From contig CAMNAE010000065.1 of assembly GCA_946530565.1 (NCBI GenBank), positions 1 through 7,742 on the forward strand: a stretch of DNA of 7,742 nucleotides. Direction: 5' to 3'. The translations under genes and the position numbers were made by a program. Positions 1-6,918 of this stretch are shown here, in pieces. This DNA is from an uncultured Oscillibacter sp. (GTDB lineage Bacteria; Bacillota; Clostridia; Oscillospirales; Oscillospiraceae). Position 1 is the first letter of the stretch; the number at the start of each line of letters is the position of its first letter. A model generated the notes under the pieces. That model saw only the letters and a list, made by a program, of their open reading frames with translations. It made no database searches and was not told the origin of the DNA.

Positions 1-317
1 TCGAACATGGGCAGGATATGCTGCACGCTCATGGCCTCGATATGGCACGCGCCATCGGTCTGCAGCTGCACCACCGGATAGCCCATCGCGCCGATACGGT
101 CGGCGTCGATCTGCCCGGCAATGTCGCCCTCGATGACGCCGATGCGCCAGCGCGCCGAGAGCATTCCCATCAGGGCGGTGATCAGGCTGGTCTTGCCCGC
201 TCCGGGCGAGCCCATCACGTTGATCAGACAGACCTGCTTTTCCGCAAGGAGCCGTTTGACCGCCTCACTTACGTCCTCGTTCCAGGCCAGGATCTGTTTG
301 ACGATTTTTATCTCCAT
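1..317 (-). CDS. hypB: HypB, Ni-delivering GTPase for hydrogenase maturation (3' part missing)
   Basis: HypB is a cytoplasmic SIMIBI-class GTPase that works with HypA to insert nickel into the [NiFe]-hydrogenase large subunit. The 105 visible codons show a Walker A/P-loop GSPGAGKT at residues 36-43, an EGD segment at 63-65 followed by conserved Asp and Arg residues to about 74, and a Cys-His pair at 91-92 in QTDGACHIEA, the place of the G-domain metal site in the family. The protein starts MEIKIVKQIL and has neither the N-terminal CxxCGC nickel motif of E. coli HypB nor a His-rich stretch, so it is the short form. The ATG at 317 follows hypA by 5 nt. A GGAGG at 331-335 lies inside the last hypA codons with a rather long 13-nt spacer. 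The gene runs off the left edge; the rest of the G domain lies outside the window. Confidence 0.95.
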   Translation of the reverse strand, partial: MEIKIVKQILAWNEDVSEAVKRLLAEKQVCLINVMGSPGAGKTSLITALMGMLSARWRIGVIEGDIAGQIDADRIGAMGYPVVQLQTDGACHIEAMSVQHILPMF

Positions 318-322
318 TACGA

Positions 323-664
323 TTACTCAACCTCCAAACTGTCGACATAGTACTCTCGGCCGCGTGTCAGCTTCAGCTCCGCGCTGCCGCAGTTGGGGCA
401 GCGGATCTTTTTGCGGTCGACGGGACCCTCGTAACCGCAGTCGCGGCAGAGGATCTCGACTCCGATGCGCTCGATCTTCAGCTGCGCCGACTCGGCGATC
501 GTGCCCGCCGCGGCGATGCGGAAGCACTCCTGCATGTAATAGGGGAGCACTCCCGAGAGCTCGCCGATCTTCAGACGGACCTCCAGGACGCGCTTCGCCC
601 CGTGGCGCTGCGCCTCGGGGATGGCGGCGTCCAGGATGCCCTCGGCAATGGCCAGCTCATGCAT
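323..664 (-). CDS. hypA: HypA, nickel metallochaperone
   Basis: HypA binds Ni(II) and hands it, together with HypB, to the hydrogenase large subunit. The 113-residue length is typical. The protein begins Met-His-Glu, the conserved N-terminal nickel site (His2, Glu3). A structural zinc site is formed by two CxxC pairs, Cys73/Cys76 (CRDC) and Cys89/Cys92 (CPNC). The start is fixed by the required MHE N-terminus. A GGTGA at 671-675, which overlaps the stop codon of the large-subunit gene, serves as a modest Shine-Dalgarno site 6 nt upstream. Only 6 nt separate it from the upstream gene and 5 nt from hypB, so it is translated as part of the operon. The order NuoC-like, large subunit, hypA resembles, from memory, the cooU-cooH-hypA order of CO-linked hydrogenase clusters such as that of Carboxydothermus. 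Confidence 0.96.
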   Translation of the reverse strand: MHELAIAEGILDAAIPEAQRHGAKRVLEVRLKIGELSGVLPYYMQECFRIAAAGTIAESAQLKIERIGVEILCRDCGYEGPVDRKKIRCPNCGSAELKLTRGREYYVDSLEVE

Positions 665-670
665 GTTTCG

Positions 671-1753
671 TCACCGGTCCATGCAGGAGAAGCAAGGGTC
701 GATGCTCGCGATGATGAGCCCCGCGTCGGCGACCGAGTTCCCCTTCAGCATCGTGGGGATCGTCGGCGCGTTGCGGAAGGTGGGCACATGGATGCTCACG
801 CGGTGGTTGTACTCGCCGCCGTCGCCGACGACCTTGTAGCACAGCTGGCCGCGCGGCGCCTCGTGGCGGAACATGTACTCGCCCGCCGGAATGCGCGGGA
901 TCTTGTTGCCGAGATTGATCTTGCCGGCGGGGAGCATATCGAGCGCCTGGCGGATGATCTTGATGCTCTCGAAGTTCTCGAGCACACGGATGACCACACG
1001 GGCGAAGACATCGCAGGAATCCCACACCGCGATGTTGAAGTCGAAGTCCTCGTAGCAGCAGTAGGGGGCGTCCTTGCGCACGTCGACGGGGACGTTTGAA
1101 GCTCTTGCGTGCGGGCCGATCGCGCCGATGCGGATGGCGTCCTCGGTGGTGAGCACACCCACGCCCTTCGTGCGCAGTGCAACGGTTTTGTCGGTGAGCA
1201 GGATGTCACGCAGGCGGTTCATGGATTCTTCGATCTTATCGAGCATCTTGAGCACATGCACGCGCGTCTCGTCGCTGATGTCGCGGCGGGCGCCGCCGAT
1301 CGTCACCATGCCGTAGTTCACGCGGTTGCCGGAGATCTCCTCGAGGATGTCCATAATGGCCTCGCGGTCGTTCCAGGTGTGCATGAAGAGGCTGTCGTGC
1401 CCGATGATGTGGAGCGCGATGCCCAGCCACAGATAGTGGGAGTGGAGCCGCTCCAGCTCCGCCACGATCGCGCGGATGTACTGCCCGCGCTTGGGCACCG
1501 TCATGTTCATGGTGTTCTCGACGGCAAGGGCGTAGGTGAGCGCGTGGGAGTGGGAGCAGATGCCGCACACGCGCTCCACGAGAACGATCGTCTGGATGGG
1601 GTTTCTCTCAGTGCAGAGCTTTTCGATGCCGCGGTGGTTATAGCCGATGAACACCTCGGCGTCGGTGATCTCCTCGCCGTTGGTGATCAGACGCGCGTGG
1701 ACCGGCTCCTCCAGTGCGGGATGGTACGGCCCGATCGGGACAATATAACTCAT
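671..1753 (-). CDS. echE: Group 4 [NiFe]-hydrogenase large (catalytic) subunit, EchE/CooH/NuoD-like
   Basis: This is the subunit that would carry the Ni-Fe active site of an energy-converting, complex I-related hydrogenase (proton reduction or H2 oxidation at the cytoplasmic face of the membrane). The 360 residues match the EchE/CooH size. Two cysteine motifs are intact: RVCGICSHSH with Cys63, Cys66 and His70, and the C-terminal DPCFSC with Cys354 and Cys357. Complex I NuoD lacks these cysteines, so this is a hydrogenase. The N-terminal YNHRGIEKL segment is also typical of the family. The protein stops three residues after Cys357 (MDR), where processed enzymes have their mature end, so no C-terminal peptide is present. 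The start ATG overlaps the upstream stop as ATGA, and a strong AAGGAGGAG lies at 1761-1769 with a 7-nt spacer. The subtype (Ech, Coo or another group 4 lineage) cannot be settled without the missing partner subunits. Confidence 0.93.
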   Translation of the reverse strand: MSYIVPIGPYHPALEEPVHARLITNGEEITDAEVFIGYNHRGIEKLCTERNPIQTIVLVERVCGICSHSHALTYALAVENTMNMTVPKRGQYIRAIVAELERLHSHYLWLGIALHIIGHDSLFMHTWNDREAIMDILEEISGNRVNYGMVTIGGARRDISDETRVHVLKMLDKIEESMNRLRDILLTDKTVALRTKGVGVLTTEDAIRIGAIGPHARASNVPVDVRKDAPYCCYEDFDFNIAVWDSCDVFARVVIRVLENFESIKIIRQALDMLPAGKINLGNKIPRIPAGEYMFRHEAPRGQLCYKVVGDGGEYNHRVSIHVPTFRNAPTIPTMLKGNSVADAGLIIASIDPCFSCMDR

Positions 1754-2166
1754 TTCGTGTCTCCTCCTTCCGTGCCGTGTGCTTTTTTGGTGAGCTCATC
1801 CATGGGGGTGACGAGGATCTGCCCCTGTCCGGAGAGCATGGAGTCGGGCATGAAGAGACGCTTGGAGGTATCGACGCCCTCAAACGTGATGGGCATCAGC
1901 TCCATGATCTCGCGCTCGGGCCATTCGGCGCCGAGATCGTAGATCCCTGTGATGCTCGGAAGCACGCTCTCGCCCTCCACGGTGTAGCTCTCGATGCCGC
2001 CGGGGACCTCGTACTCATAGGAGACGTTCGCCCTGCCGTCATCTTCAAGGTAGGCGTGGATCATGGCGAGCACAGCGCCCTCCGCCCGCTTCTTCTGCGC
2101 CACGGGAACGATCTCGTCCTTCGTGATGCTGAGCTTCTGATAGCTCTGGGTTTGGTACAACTGCAT
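1750..2166 (-). CDS. echD: NuoC/EchD-like (30-kDa family) hydrogenase subunit
   Basis: This 138-residue protein resembles the NuoC/EchD/CooU family, a cofactor-free structural subunit that packs against the large subunit in complex I-like hydrogenases. The recognisable core lies around residues 67-105: a LPSITGIYDLGAEWPERE segment, then an ELMPITFEG segment and RLFMPD, which parallel the P-S-I, A-W-x-E-R-E and F-G pattern of the family. The PLRKD-type end of NuoC is absent and replaced by a charged tail. I start it at the ATG at 2166, which has an AGAGGTG at 2172-2178 with a 5-nt spacer; an in-frame ATG at 2211 has no ribosome binding site and would add 15 unconserved residues. Its stop overlaps the large-subunit start by 4 nt (ATGA), implying coupled translation and equal amounts. 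CooU-like is an equally valid name. Confidence 0.85.
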   Translation of the reverse strand: MQLYQTQSYQKLSITKDEIVPVAQKKRAEGAVLAMIHAYLEDDGRANVSYEYEVPGGIESYTVEGESVLPSITGIYDLGAEWPEREIMELMPITFEGVDTSKRLFMPDSMLSGQGQILVTPMDELTKKAHGTEGGDTK

Positions 2167-2199
2167 GTTTTCACCTCTTGCATTTTCTCTGGTTTCCAA

Positions 2200-2228
2200 A
2201 TCAGATGTCATGATACAGCGTATTTCAA
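2200..2228 (-). promoter_or_regulatory. Weak internal promoter candidate for echD-echE-hypA-hypB
   Basis: TTGAAA (2223-2228, 5 of 6 match to the -35 consensus) is separated by 17 nt from TCTGAT (2200-2205, 4 of 6 match to the -10). It lies just after the hairpin and would give a leader of about 27 nt that includes the echD Shine-Dalgarno site. Matches of this quality occur by chance, so this is only suggestive. Confidence 0.3.
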
Positions 2229-2238
2229 AGGGAAGACC

Positions 2239-2265
2239 GCACGGCCTGCTTTTTCAGTGCCGTGC
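2239..2265 (-). terminator. Hairpin downstream of hypE (weak terminator, attenuator or processing site)
   Basis: GCACGGC pairs with GCCGTGC, and CTG pairs with CAG inside it, giving a 10-bp stem with one bulged base and a 6-nt loop. On the minus strand it lies 13 nt after the hypE stop. The sequence that follows (TCTTCCCTTT within it) is pyrimidine-rich but not a true U-run, so full intrinsic termination is doubtful. Partial termination, mRNA protection or a processing site are all possible. Confidence 0.45.
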
Positions 2266-2278
2266 AGAGACTCCCGCC

Positions 2279-3280
2279 TTAACAAATGCGGGGAAGCTGC
2301 GCGCCGGAGAGCTTCGTGATAAGGCGCGTGCCGCCGATCGCGGTCTCGAGCAGCACCCGACCGGGGTTGCGCTCCGTCACGGTGCCGATGATCGCGGCGT
2401 TTTGCCCCTCGGGCAGCGCGCGAAGACGTTTAAGCGCCTCATCCGCCCGCTCCGGAGCGATAACGGCCAGGAGCTTTCCCTCGTTTGCGCAGTAGAGCGG
2501 ATCGAGCCCCAAAAGCTCGCAGGCGCTCGCAACAGCGGGGTCCACGGGGATGGCGTCTTCCTCCAGCTCGATCGCGAAGGGCCGCCCCTCGGCAAATTCG
2601 CAAAGCGTCGTCGCAACGCCGCCGCGGGTCGGGTCCCTCAGAACGCGCACGGCAGTGCCCAGGGGGCGCAGTGCTGCGCAGAGCGCGTGGAGCGGAGCGC
2701 AGTCGCTTTTCAGCGTGCCCTCGGCGAGGCTGTCGCTTCGCGCGAGCATCACCGCTGCGCCGTGGTCGCCCGCCGTGCCGGAGAGGATCACCCGGTCGCC
2801 GGGGCGGATCGCGTCCGGCGTGAGCCCGCGCTGGCGCAGGATCCCGATGCCGCTGGTGTTGATATAGAGCCCGTCGCCCCGGCCGCGCTCCACCACCTTG
2901 GTGTCGCCCGTCACGACAAGAACACCGGCTTTTGCCGCCGCGTCGCGCACAGAGCACAGTACGCGCTCGAGCGTCTTCGCGGGGAGCCCCTCTTCTATGA
3001 TGAGCGCGAGGCTCAGGTACTTCGGGTCGCTGCCGCTTACGGCCAGGTCGTTCACCGTGCCGCAGACCGCGAGCTTGCCGATGTCGCCGCCGGGGAAAAA
3101 GAGCGGGGAGACGACGAAGCTGTCGGTCGAAAAGGCCAGCGCCTCAGCGCCGGGGAGCAGCGCGCCGTCGGGCAGCGGGTCGAGCAGATCGTTGCCCAGC
3201 AGCGGAAGCACCATTTCCGAGATCAGCGCCGAGGTCTTCTTTCCGCCGCTGCCGTAGTCCAGCGTGATCAGATCATCCAA
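2279..3280 (-). CDS. hypE: HypE, carbamoyl dehydratase making the thiocyanate/cyanide ligand
   Basis: HypE accepts a carbamoyl group from HypF on its C-terminal cysteine and dehydrates it with ATP to a thiocyanate, the source of the Fe-bound cyanides, which pass to the HypC-HypD complex. The 333-residue protein has the PurM/ThiL-like fold markers: LDYGSGGK near the N-terminus, a STDSFVVSPLFFPGGDIGKLA segment with the ATP-binding aspartate, GTVNDLAVSG, VTGDTKVVE, and LRDPTRGG. It ends in the canonical PRIC, with the modified Cys333 as last residue. The start is a TTG at 3280: AGGGGG at 3289-3294 sits 8 nt upstream, no in-frame ATG lies nearby, and this start keeps the conserved N-terminus. The gene follows hypD by only 3 nt and is in the same frame. 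A 112-nt gap follows it. Confidence 0.95.
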   Translation of the reverse strand: MDDLITLDYGSGGKKTSALISEMVLPLLGNDLLDPLPDGALLPGAEALAFSTDSFVVSPLFFPGGDIGKLAVCGTVNDLAVSGSDPKYLSLALIIEEGLPAKTLERVLCSVRDAAAKAGVLVVTGDTKVVERGRGDGLYINTSGIGILRQRGLTPDAIRPGDRVILSGTAGDHGAAVMLARSDSLAEGTLKSDCAPLHALCAALRPLGTAVRVLRDPTRGGVATTLCEFAEGRPFAIELEEDAIPVDPAVASACELLGLDPLYCANEGKLLAVIAPERADEALKRLRALPEGQNAAIIGTVTERNPGRVLLETAIGGTRLITKLSGAQLPRIC

Positions 3281-3283
3281 GTC

Positions 3284-4372
3284 TCACACCCCCTGATATT
3301 TGTAGGCGGCCGCACAGGCACCCTCGGATGAGACCATGCACGGCCCCACCGGATCCTCCGGAAGACAGGCCGTGCCGAAGAGAGGACAGGCGCCCGGCTC
3401 CAGCTTTCCCTGCATCACCATGCCGCAGCGGCAGGCGGTGGGGGGCTCTGCTTCATCGTAGTGAAGATGGAACTTCATCTGCGCGTCGTATGCTGCGTAA
3501 GGCTCGCGGATCGTAAGGCCGCTGCCGGGGATCACGCCGAGACCGCGCCACGGCTCGTCGCGCGTTTCCAGCACCTCGGCCATCATGCTAAGGGCCAGGG
3601 GATTGCCGTTTTCTGCCACCGCGCGGGTATATTCGTTTTCGATCTCCGCCCGCCCGTCGCGCACCTGGCACAGCAGCCGGTAGACGGAGAGCAGGATATC
3701 CTCGGGCTCAAAGCCGCTGACGACGCCGGGCGTGTGATACTCTTCGGCAAGATAGCGGAAGCCGGCGGCGCCGATGATCGTCGCCACATGGCCGGGCAGA
3801 AGAAAGCCCTGCACATTGAAATCCGGCGCTGCGAGCAGCGCGCGCAGCGCGGGCTCCACGGTCTTGAGCATCGGGAACACGGAAAAGTTTTTAAGCCCCA
3901 GTTCTTTCGCCGCCCGGATGGCCGCGGCCGTGCCGGGGGCGGAGGTCTCGAAGCCGACGCCGAGGAAGACGACCTCGCGCTCCGGATCCGCCGCGGCGAG
4001 GTCAAGGGCGTCCATCGGGGAGTAGACGATCTCCACATGCGCGCCCGAGGCCCGGCGCGCAGAGAGGCTTTCGCCCCTGCGGGAGCCCGGCACGCGGATC
4101 ATATCGCCGTAGGTCGCGACCGTCACATCGCTGCGCTCGCTTAAGCTGAGCACCGCGTCGATCACCTGCGGCGGCGTTACGCACACGGGGCAGCCGGGGC
4201 CGGAGAGCAGATGCACCGACGCGGGCAGCAGGCGTTTAAGACCCGAACGGGCGATCGCCATGGTGTGCGTGCCGCAGACCTCCATCAGATTTACGGGCCG
4301 GCCGATCGCGGCGGCGGCCTTATGGATCTCGTCGGTCAGCTCGCGGATCAGAAGCTTGCGCTCAGCGGGCAT
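3284..4372 (-). CDS. hypD: HypD, Fe-S scaffold protein for Fe(CN)2CO assembly
   Basis: HypD carries a [4Fe-4S] cluster and, bound to HypC, holds the iron while CN and CO ligands are added. The 362-residue length is usual. Conserved motifs are MEVCGTHTM with Cys33 and His36, SGPGCPVCVT with Cys61 and Cys64, GVGFETSAPGTA, GFEPEDIL, and the C-terminal cysteine-rich block running from CRCG through CPLFG to PCMVSSEGAC that binds the cluster. I start it at the ATG at 4372 because a GGAGG at 4379-4383 lies 6 nt upstream; a TTG five codons earlier at 4387 has no such support. The start overlaps the end of hypC by 11 nt, consistent with translational coupling of the two partner proteins. Its TGA stop is followed by one codon and then the hypE TTG in the same frame. 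Confidence 0.96.
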   Translation of the reverse strand: MPAERKLLIRELTDEIHKAAAAIGRPVNLMEVCGTHTMAIARSGLKRLLPASVHLLSGPGCPVCVTPPQVIDAVLSLSERSDVTVATYGDMIRVPGSRRGESLSARRASGAHVEIVYSPMDALDLAAADPEREVVFLGVGFETSAPGTAAAIRAAKELGLKNFSVFPMLKTVEPALRALLAAPDFNVQGFLLPGHVATIIGAAGFRYLAEEYHTPGVVSGFEPEDILLSVYRLLCQVRDGRAEIENEYTRAVAENGNPLALSMMAEVLETRDEPWRGLGVIPGSGLTIREPYAAYDAQMKFHLHYDEAEPPTACRCGMVMQGKLEPGACPLFGTACLPEDPVGPCMVSSEGACAAAYKYQGV

Positions 4373-4601
4373 TGCGCACCTCCGCAAGCGCCGCTTCGAC
4401 CTCGCGGGCAGCGGCTATGCTCTCAAGCGCCTGCTCGGCGCTCAGCCGCTCAATGGCAAAGCCGGCGTGGGAGATCACGTAGTCGCCCACCCGCGGCTGC
4501 GGGATAAAATCCACCCGGATCGAGCGGCGGATGCCGTCGCGTTCGCCCACGGCGTTATTGCCGTCGATCTTCGTCAGTTTCAGAGGTACTGCAAGGCACA
4601 T
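4362..4601 (-). CDS. hypC: HypC, hydrogenase maturation chaperone
   Basis: HypC is a small OB-fold chaperone that partners HypD during iron-ligand assembly and then binds the large-subunit precursor. The essential N-terminal MCLAVP (Cys2 ligates the iron) fixes the start at the ATG at 4601. A perfect GGAGGAG at 4608-4614 with a 6-nt spacer agrees, and a longer reading from 4625 would bury Cys2. The GDYVISHAGFAI segment (residues 39-50, His45) is the second family signature. At 79 residues the length is normal. The 5' end overlaps the 3' end of hypF by 47 nt in another frame and the 3' end overlaps hypD by 11 nt. One HypC in a locus with one large subunit suggests a dedicated chaperone. Confidence 0.96.
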   Translation of the reverse strand: MCLAVPLKLTKIDGNNAVGERDGIRRSIRVDFIPQPRVGDYVISHAGFAIERLSAEQALESIAAAREVEAALAEVRNAR

Positions 4602-6846
4602 AGATCTCTCCTCCGTGGGCGGCAATCGCGCTCTGCCCCAGGCTCAGCCCGGAATCGTTCGCGCTGACGCGGCTGTGGTGCCACACGCCAAAGCCCAACT
4701 TTTTCAGGTGTTCCGGCAGACGCTGCATGAGATACAGGTTCTGAAAGCTTCCGCCGGAGAGCACCACGCGGTCAAGCCCGGTCGCTTTTCGCGCGGACAC
4801 GCAGAGCTCTCCCGCCATCACAATGAGTGTATTCATAAACGCGGCGGCGAGCTCCCCCGTGGGGACGCCGGCGGTTTTGTCAGAGTAAAGCGCGCGGATC
4901 ATAGGCCGCCAGTCGAAGCGGCGCAGGCCGCCGTCGTCGATCCAGGCGAGGGGCAGCGCGCGGGGGCTGTCGATCGCGGCCGCCTCCAGCAGCACCGCGC
5001 CCTGCCCCTCGTAAGAGGCATGGTCGCAGAGACCGAGGATCGAGGCCGCGCCGTCGAAGAGGCGCCCCATGCCGGAGCTTTGCGGGCAATTGAGCCCCAG
5101 CGAGAGCAGCGTGCGCACCCGCTCCGCTTCGGCACCGTATCGTTCGGCAGGGTCGAGCCTCGCTGAAAGCAGCAGCGCCGTACCGATGCGCCAGGGCTCC
5201 TTCACCGCGCGGTCCCCGCCGGGAAGGGGGATCGGCAAAAGCGAGCCCCTGCGTTCAAAGCGCGTATAGCCGCCGCAAAGCAGCTCCCCGCCCCAGGTGC
5301 TGCCGTCGGGGCCGAAGCCTGTACCGTCCCAGATGAGGCCGATCAGGTCGCCCGAAAGGCCGTTTTCCGCCATACATGAGGCCATATGGGCGTGATGGTG
5401 CTGCACGCGCAAAAGGGGCAGAGAGTCCCGCGCGGAGCGCTCCTCGGCATAGCGCGTGGAGAGGTAGTCGGGGTGGAGGTCGCAGACGAGCGTTTCGGGC
5501 CTGAGATCGAAGAGCGCCTCAAAATGCGCGATCTGACGCTCGTAAAAGCTGAGAGTCTCAAAATTTTTGAGATCGCCGATATGCTGGCTCAAAAAAGCGT
5601 GACGCGCTCGCGTCAGGCAGAAGGAGGCCTTCTGCTCCGCGCCGCAGGCGAGCAGGGACGGCTGCGCCTCTTTTAAAACAAGGGGCGCCGGCGCGTAGCC
5701 GCGGGAGCGGCGAATGAAATACGGCCTGCCCTCCAGCACGCGGAGAAGCGAGTCGTCGCAGCGTGTCTCGATCGCGCGGTCGTGCAGCAAAAAGCCGTCG
5801 GCGATGCCTTTGAGCGCGCGCAGCGCTTCGGCGTTGTCTGAGAGGATCGGCAGATCCGAGAGGTTCGCGCTCGTCATGACCAGCGCGTCCGGACCGTCGG
5901 AGAGCAGGAGACAGTGCAGCGGCGTATAGGGCAGCATCACGCCCAGCTCCCGCGTCCGGCTCAGCGCCGGGTACGCGTCGGGATCCTTTTTGGTAAGGAG
6001 CACGATGGGGTGCGCAGGGCTCTCGAGCATGGCGGACTCTTCCGCTGAGACGCCGCAAAGCCGCCGCGCGGCCTCGACCGAGGCGCACATCACGGCAAAG
6101 GGCTTCTCATCGCGCTTCTTCCGCGCGCGGAGCGTATCGATGAGGGCCGGATCATCGATGCGGCAGGCAAGATGGATGCCGCCAAGGCCCTTCACCGCGA
6201 GGATCCCGCCGTGCGTAAGGCAGCTGACCGCGCTCTTCAGCGCGTCGCCGGGGAGCGCCTGTCCGTCGGCGTCATAAAAGCGCAGCTGCGGCCCGCAGGC
6301 GGGACAGCAGTTCGGCTGCGCGTGGTAGCGGCGGTCGCGGATGTCCGCGTATTCCGCCGCGCACTTCGGGCACATTTGAAAGGGCGCCATCGTGGTGGCC
6401 GGGCGGTCGTAGGGCAGCGCGCGGATGATCGTAAAACGCGGCCCGCAGTTGGTGCAATTGATAAAGGGATAGCGAAAGCGCCGGTCGGACGGGGTAAAGA
6501 GCTCGCGCTTGCAGTCGGGGCAGATCGCGATGTCCGGGGAGATCAGCGTGCTGCGCACACCGCCCGGGTCGCTTGCGGCGATGTGAAAGCCGGAGAGCCC
6601 CTCGGCGGGGAGAATGTCCCAGTCCATCGACTCGATCAGCGCCGCGCGGGGCGCTGCGGCCGGCAGCGCGGCAAGGCAGGCGCGAAGAGCGTCTTCCTCG
6701 CCCTCGAGTGCGAGCTCGACGCCGTCGACCGTGTTGCGCGCCCAGCCGGCAAGACTGTACCGCTCCGCGCAGCGGTGCAGAAACGGACGAAAACCGACGC
6801 CCTGCACGATCCCGTTGATATGGACAGCGGCTCGAATGATCCCCAT
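4555..6846 (-). CDS. hypF: HypF, carbamoyltransferase for hydrogenase cyanide ligands
   Basis: HypF converts carbamoyl phosphate and ATP through carbamoyl-AMP and transfers the carbamoyl group to HypE. The 763 residues contain every family domain: an acylphosphatase domain with VQGVGFRPF (catalytic Arg20) and Asn38; two zinc fingers in the diagnostic pattern C-x2-C-x18-C-x2-C-x24-C-x2-C-x18-C-x2-C; a YrdC-like nucleotide-binding domain with KGLGGIHLAC and MTSANLSDLPI; and a Kae1/TobZ-like domain with HHHAH metal ligands, WDGTGFGPDG and SGGSFQN. I prefer the ATG at 6846, which has AGGGAG at 6855-6860 with an 8-nt spacer and puts the acylphosphatase motif at its usual position; an in-frame ATG at 6876 has no ribosome binding site. 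The last 15 or so residues run past the usual GQ-x-AIAA family end into hypC. It is the first gene of the operon, with a leader of about 66 nt. Confidence 0.96.
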   Translation of the reverse strand: MGIIRAAVHINGIVQGVGFRPFLHRCAERYSLAGWARNTVDGVELALEGEEDALRACLAALPAAAPRAALIESMDWDILPAEGLSGFHIAASDPGGVRSTLISPDIAICPDCKRELFTPSDRRFRYPFINCTNCGPRFTIIRALPYDRPATTMAPFQMCPKCAAEYADIRDRRYHAQPNCCPACGPQLRFYDADGQALPGDALKSAVSCLTHGGILAVKGLGGIHLACRIDDPALIDTLRARKKRDEKPFAVMCASVEAARRLCGVSAEESAMLESPAHPIVLLTKKDPDAYPALSRTRELGVMLPYTPLHCLLLSDGPDALVMTSANLSDLPILSDNAEALRALKGIADGFLLHDRAIETRCDDSLLRVLEGRPYFIRRSRGYAPAPLVLKEAQPSLLACGAEQKASFCLTRARHAFLSQHIGDLKNFETLSFYERQIAHFEALFDLRPETLVCDLHPDYLSTRYAEERSARDSLPLLRVQHHHAHMASCMAENGLSGDLIGLIWDGTGFGPDGSTWGGELLCGGYTRFERRGSLLPIPLPGGDRAVKEPWRIGTALLLSARLDPAERYGAEAERVRTLLSLGLNCPQSSGMGRLFDGAASILGLCDHASYEGQGAVLLEAAAIDSPRALPLAWIDDGGLRRFDWRPMIRALYSDKTAGVPTGELAAAFMNTLIVMAGELCVSARKATGLDRVVLSGGSFQNLYLMQRLPEHLKKLGFGVWHHSRVSANDSGLSLGQSAIAAHGGEIYVPCSTSETDEDRRQ

Positions 6847-6918
6847 GGCGTCGGCTCCCTGTACTGATGGCTGCATGCGCAGAAAAGCACATGAAAAGAC
6901 AGAATGCGTCTCTTATCT

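Larger units (their letters stand above)
2167..2278 (-). other. Non-coding gap between hypE and echD
   Basis: This 112-nt stretch is the only real break in the otherwise overlapping or near-contiguous gene run. All three minus-strand frames contain stops and no recognisable remnant of a small or membrane hydrogenase subunit is visible. It holds the hairpin at 2239-2265, a weak promoter candidate at 2200-2228 and the echD ribosome binding site. Confidence 0.8.

Noticed and set aside
671..2166. Interpretation as respiratory complex I subunits NuoC and NuoD
   Set aside because: The large subunit keeps both CxxC pairs that bind Ni-Fe, and the genes sit inside a complete hyp maturation set, which points to a hydrogenase.
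121..4144. Long open frames on the plus strand (for example 121-714, 1109-1942, 2165-3331, 3461-4144)
   Set aside because: They are antisense to well-supported hyp and hydrogenase genes, have skewed Arg/Ala/Pro-rich composition, lack family motifs, and arise from high GC content.
4602..4625. Longer HypC starting at 4625
   Set aside because: HypC function needs Cys at position 2; the ATG at 4601 gives MCLAVP and has a GGAGGAG ribosome binding site.
6847..6876. Upstream HypF start at 6876
   Set aside because: No Shine-Dalgarno site precedes it, whereas the ATG at 6846 has AGGGAG at ideal spacing and matches the family N-terminus.
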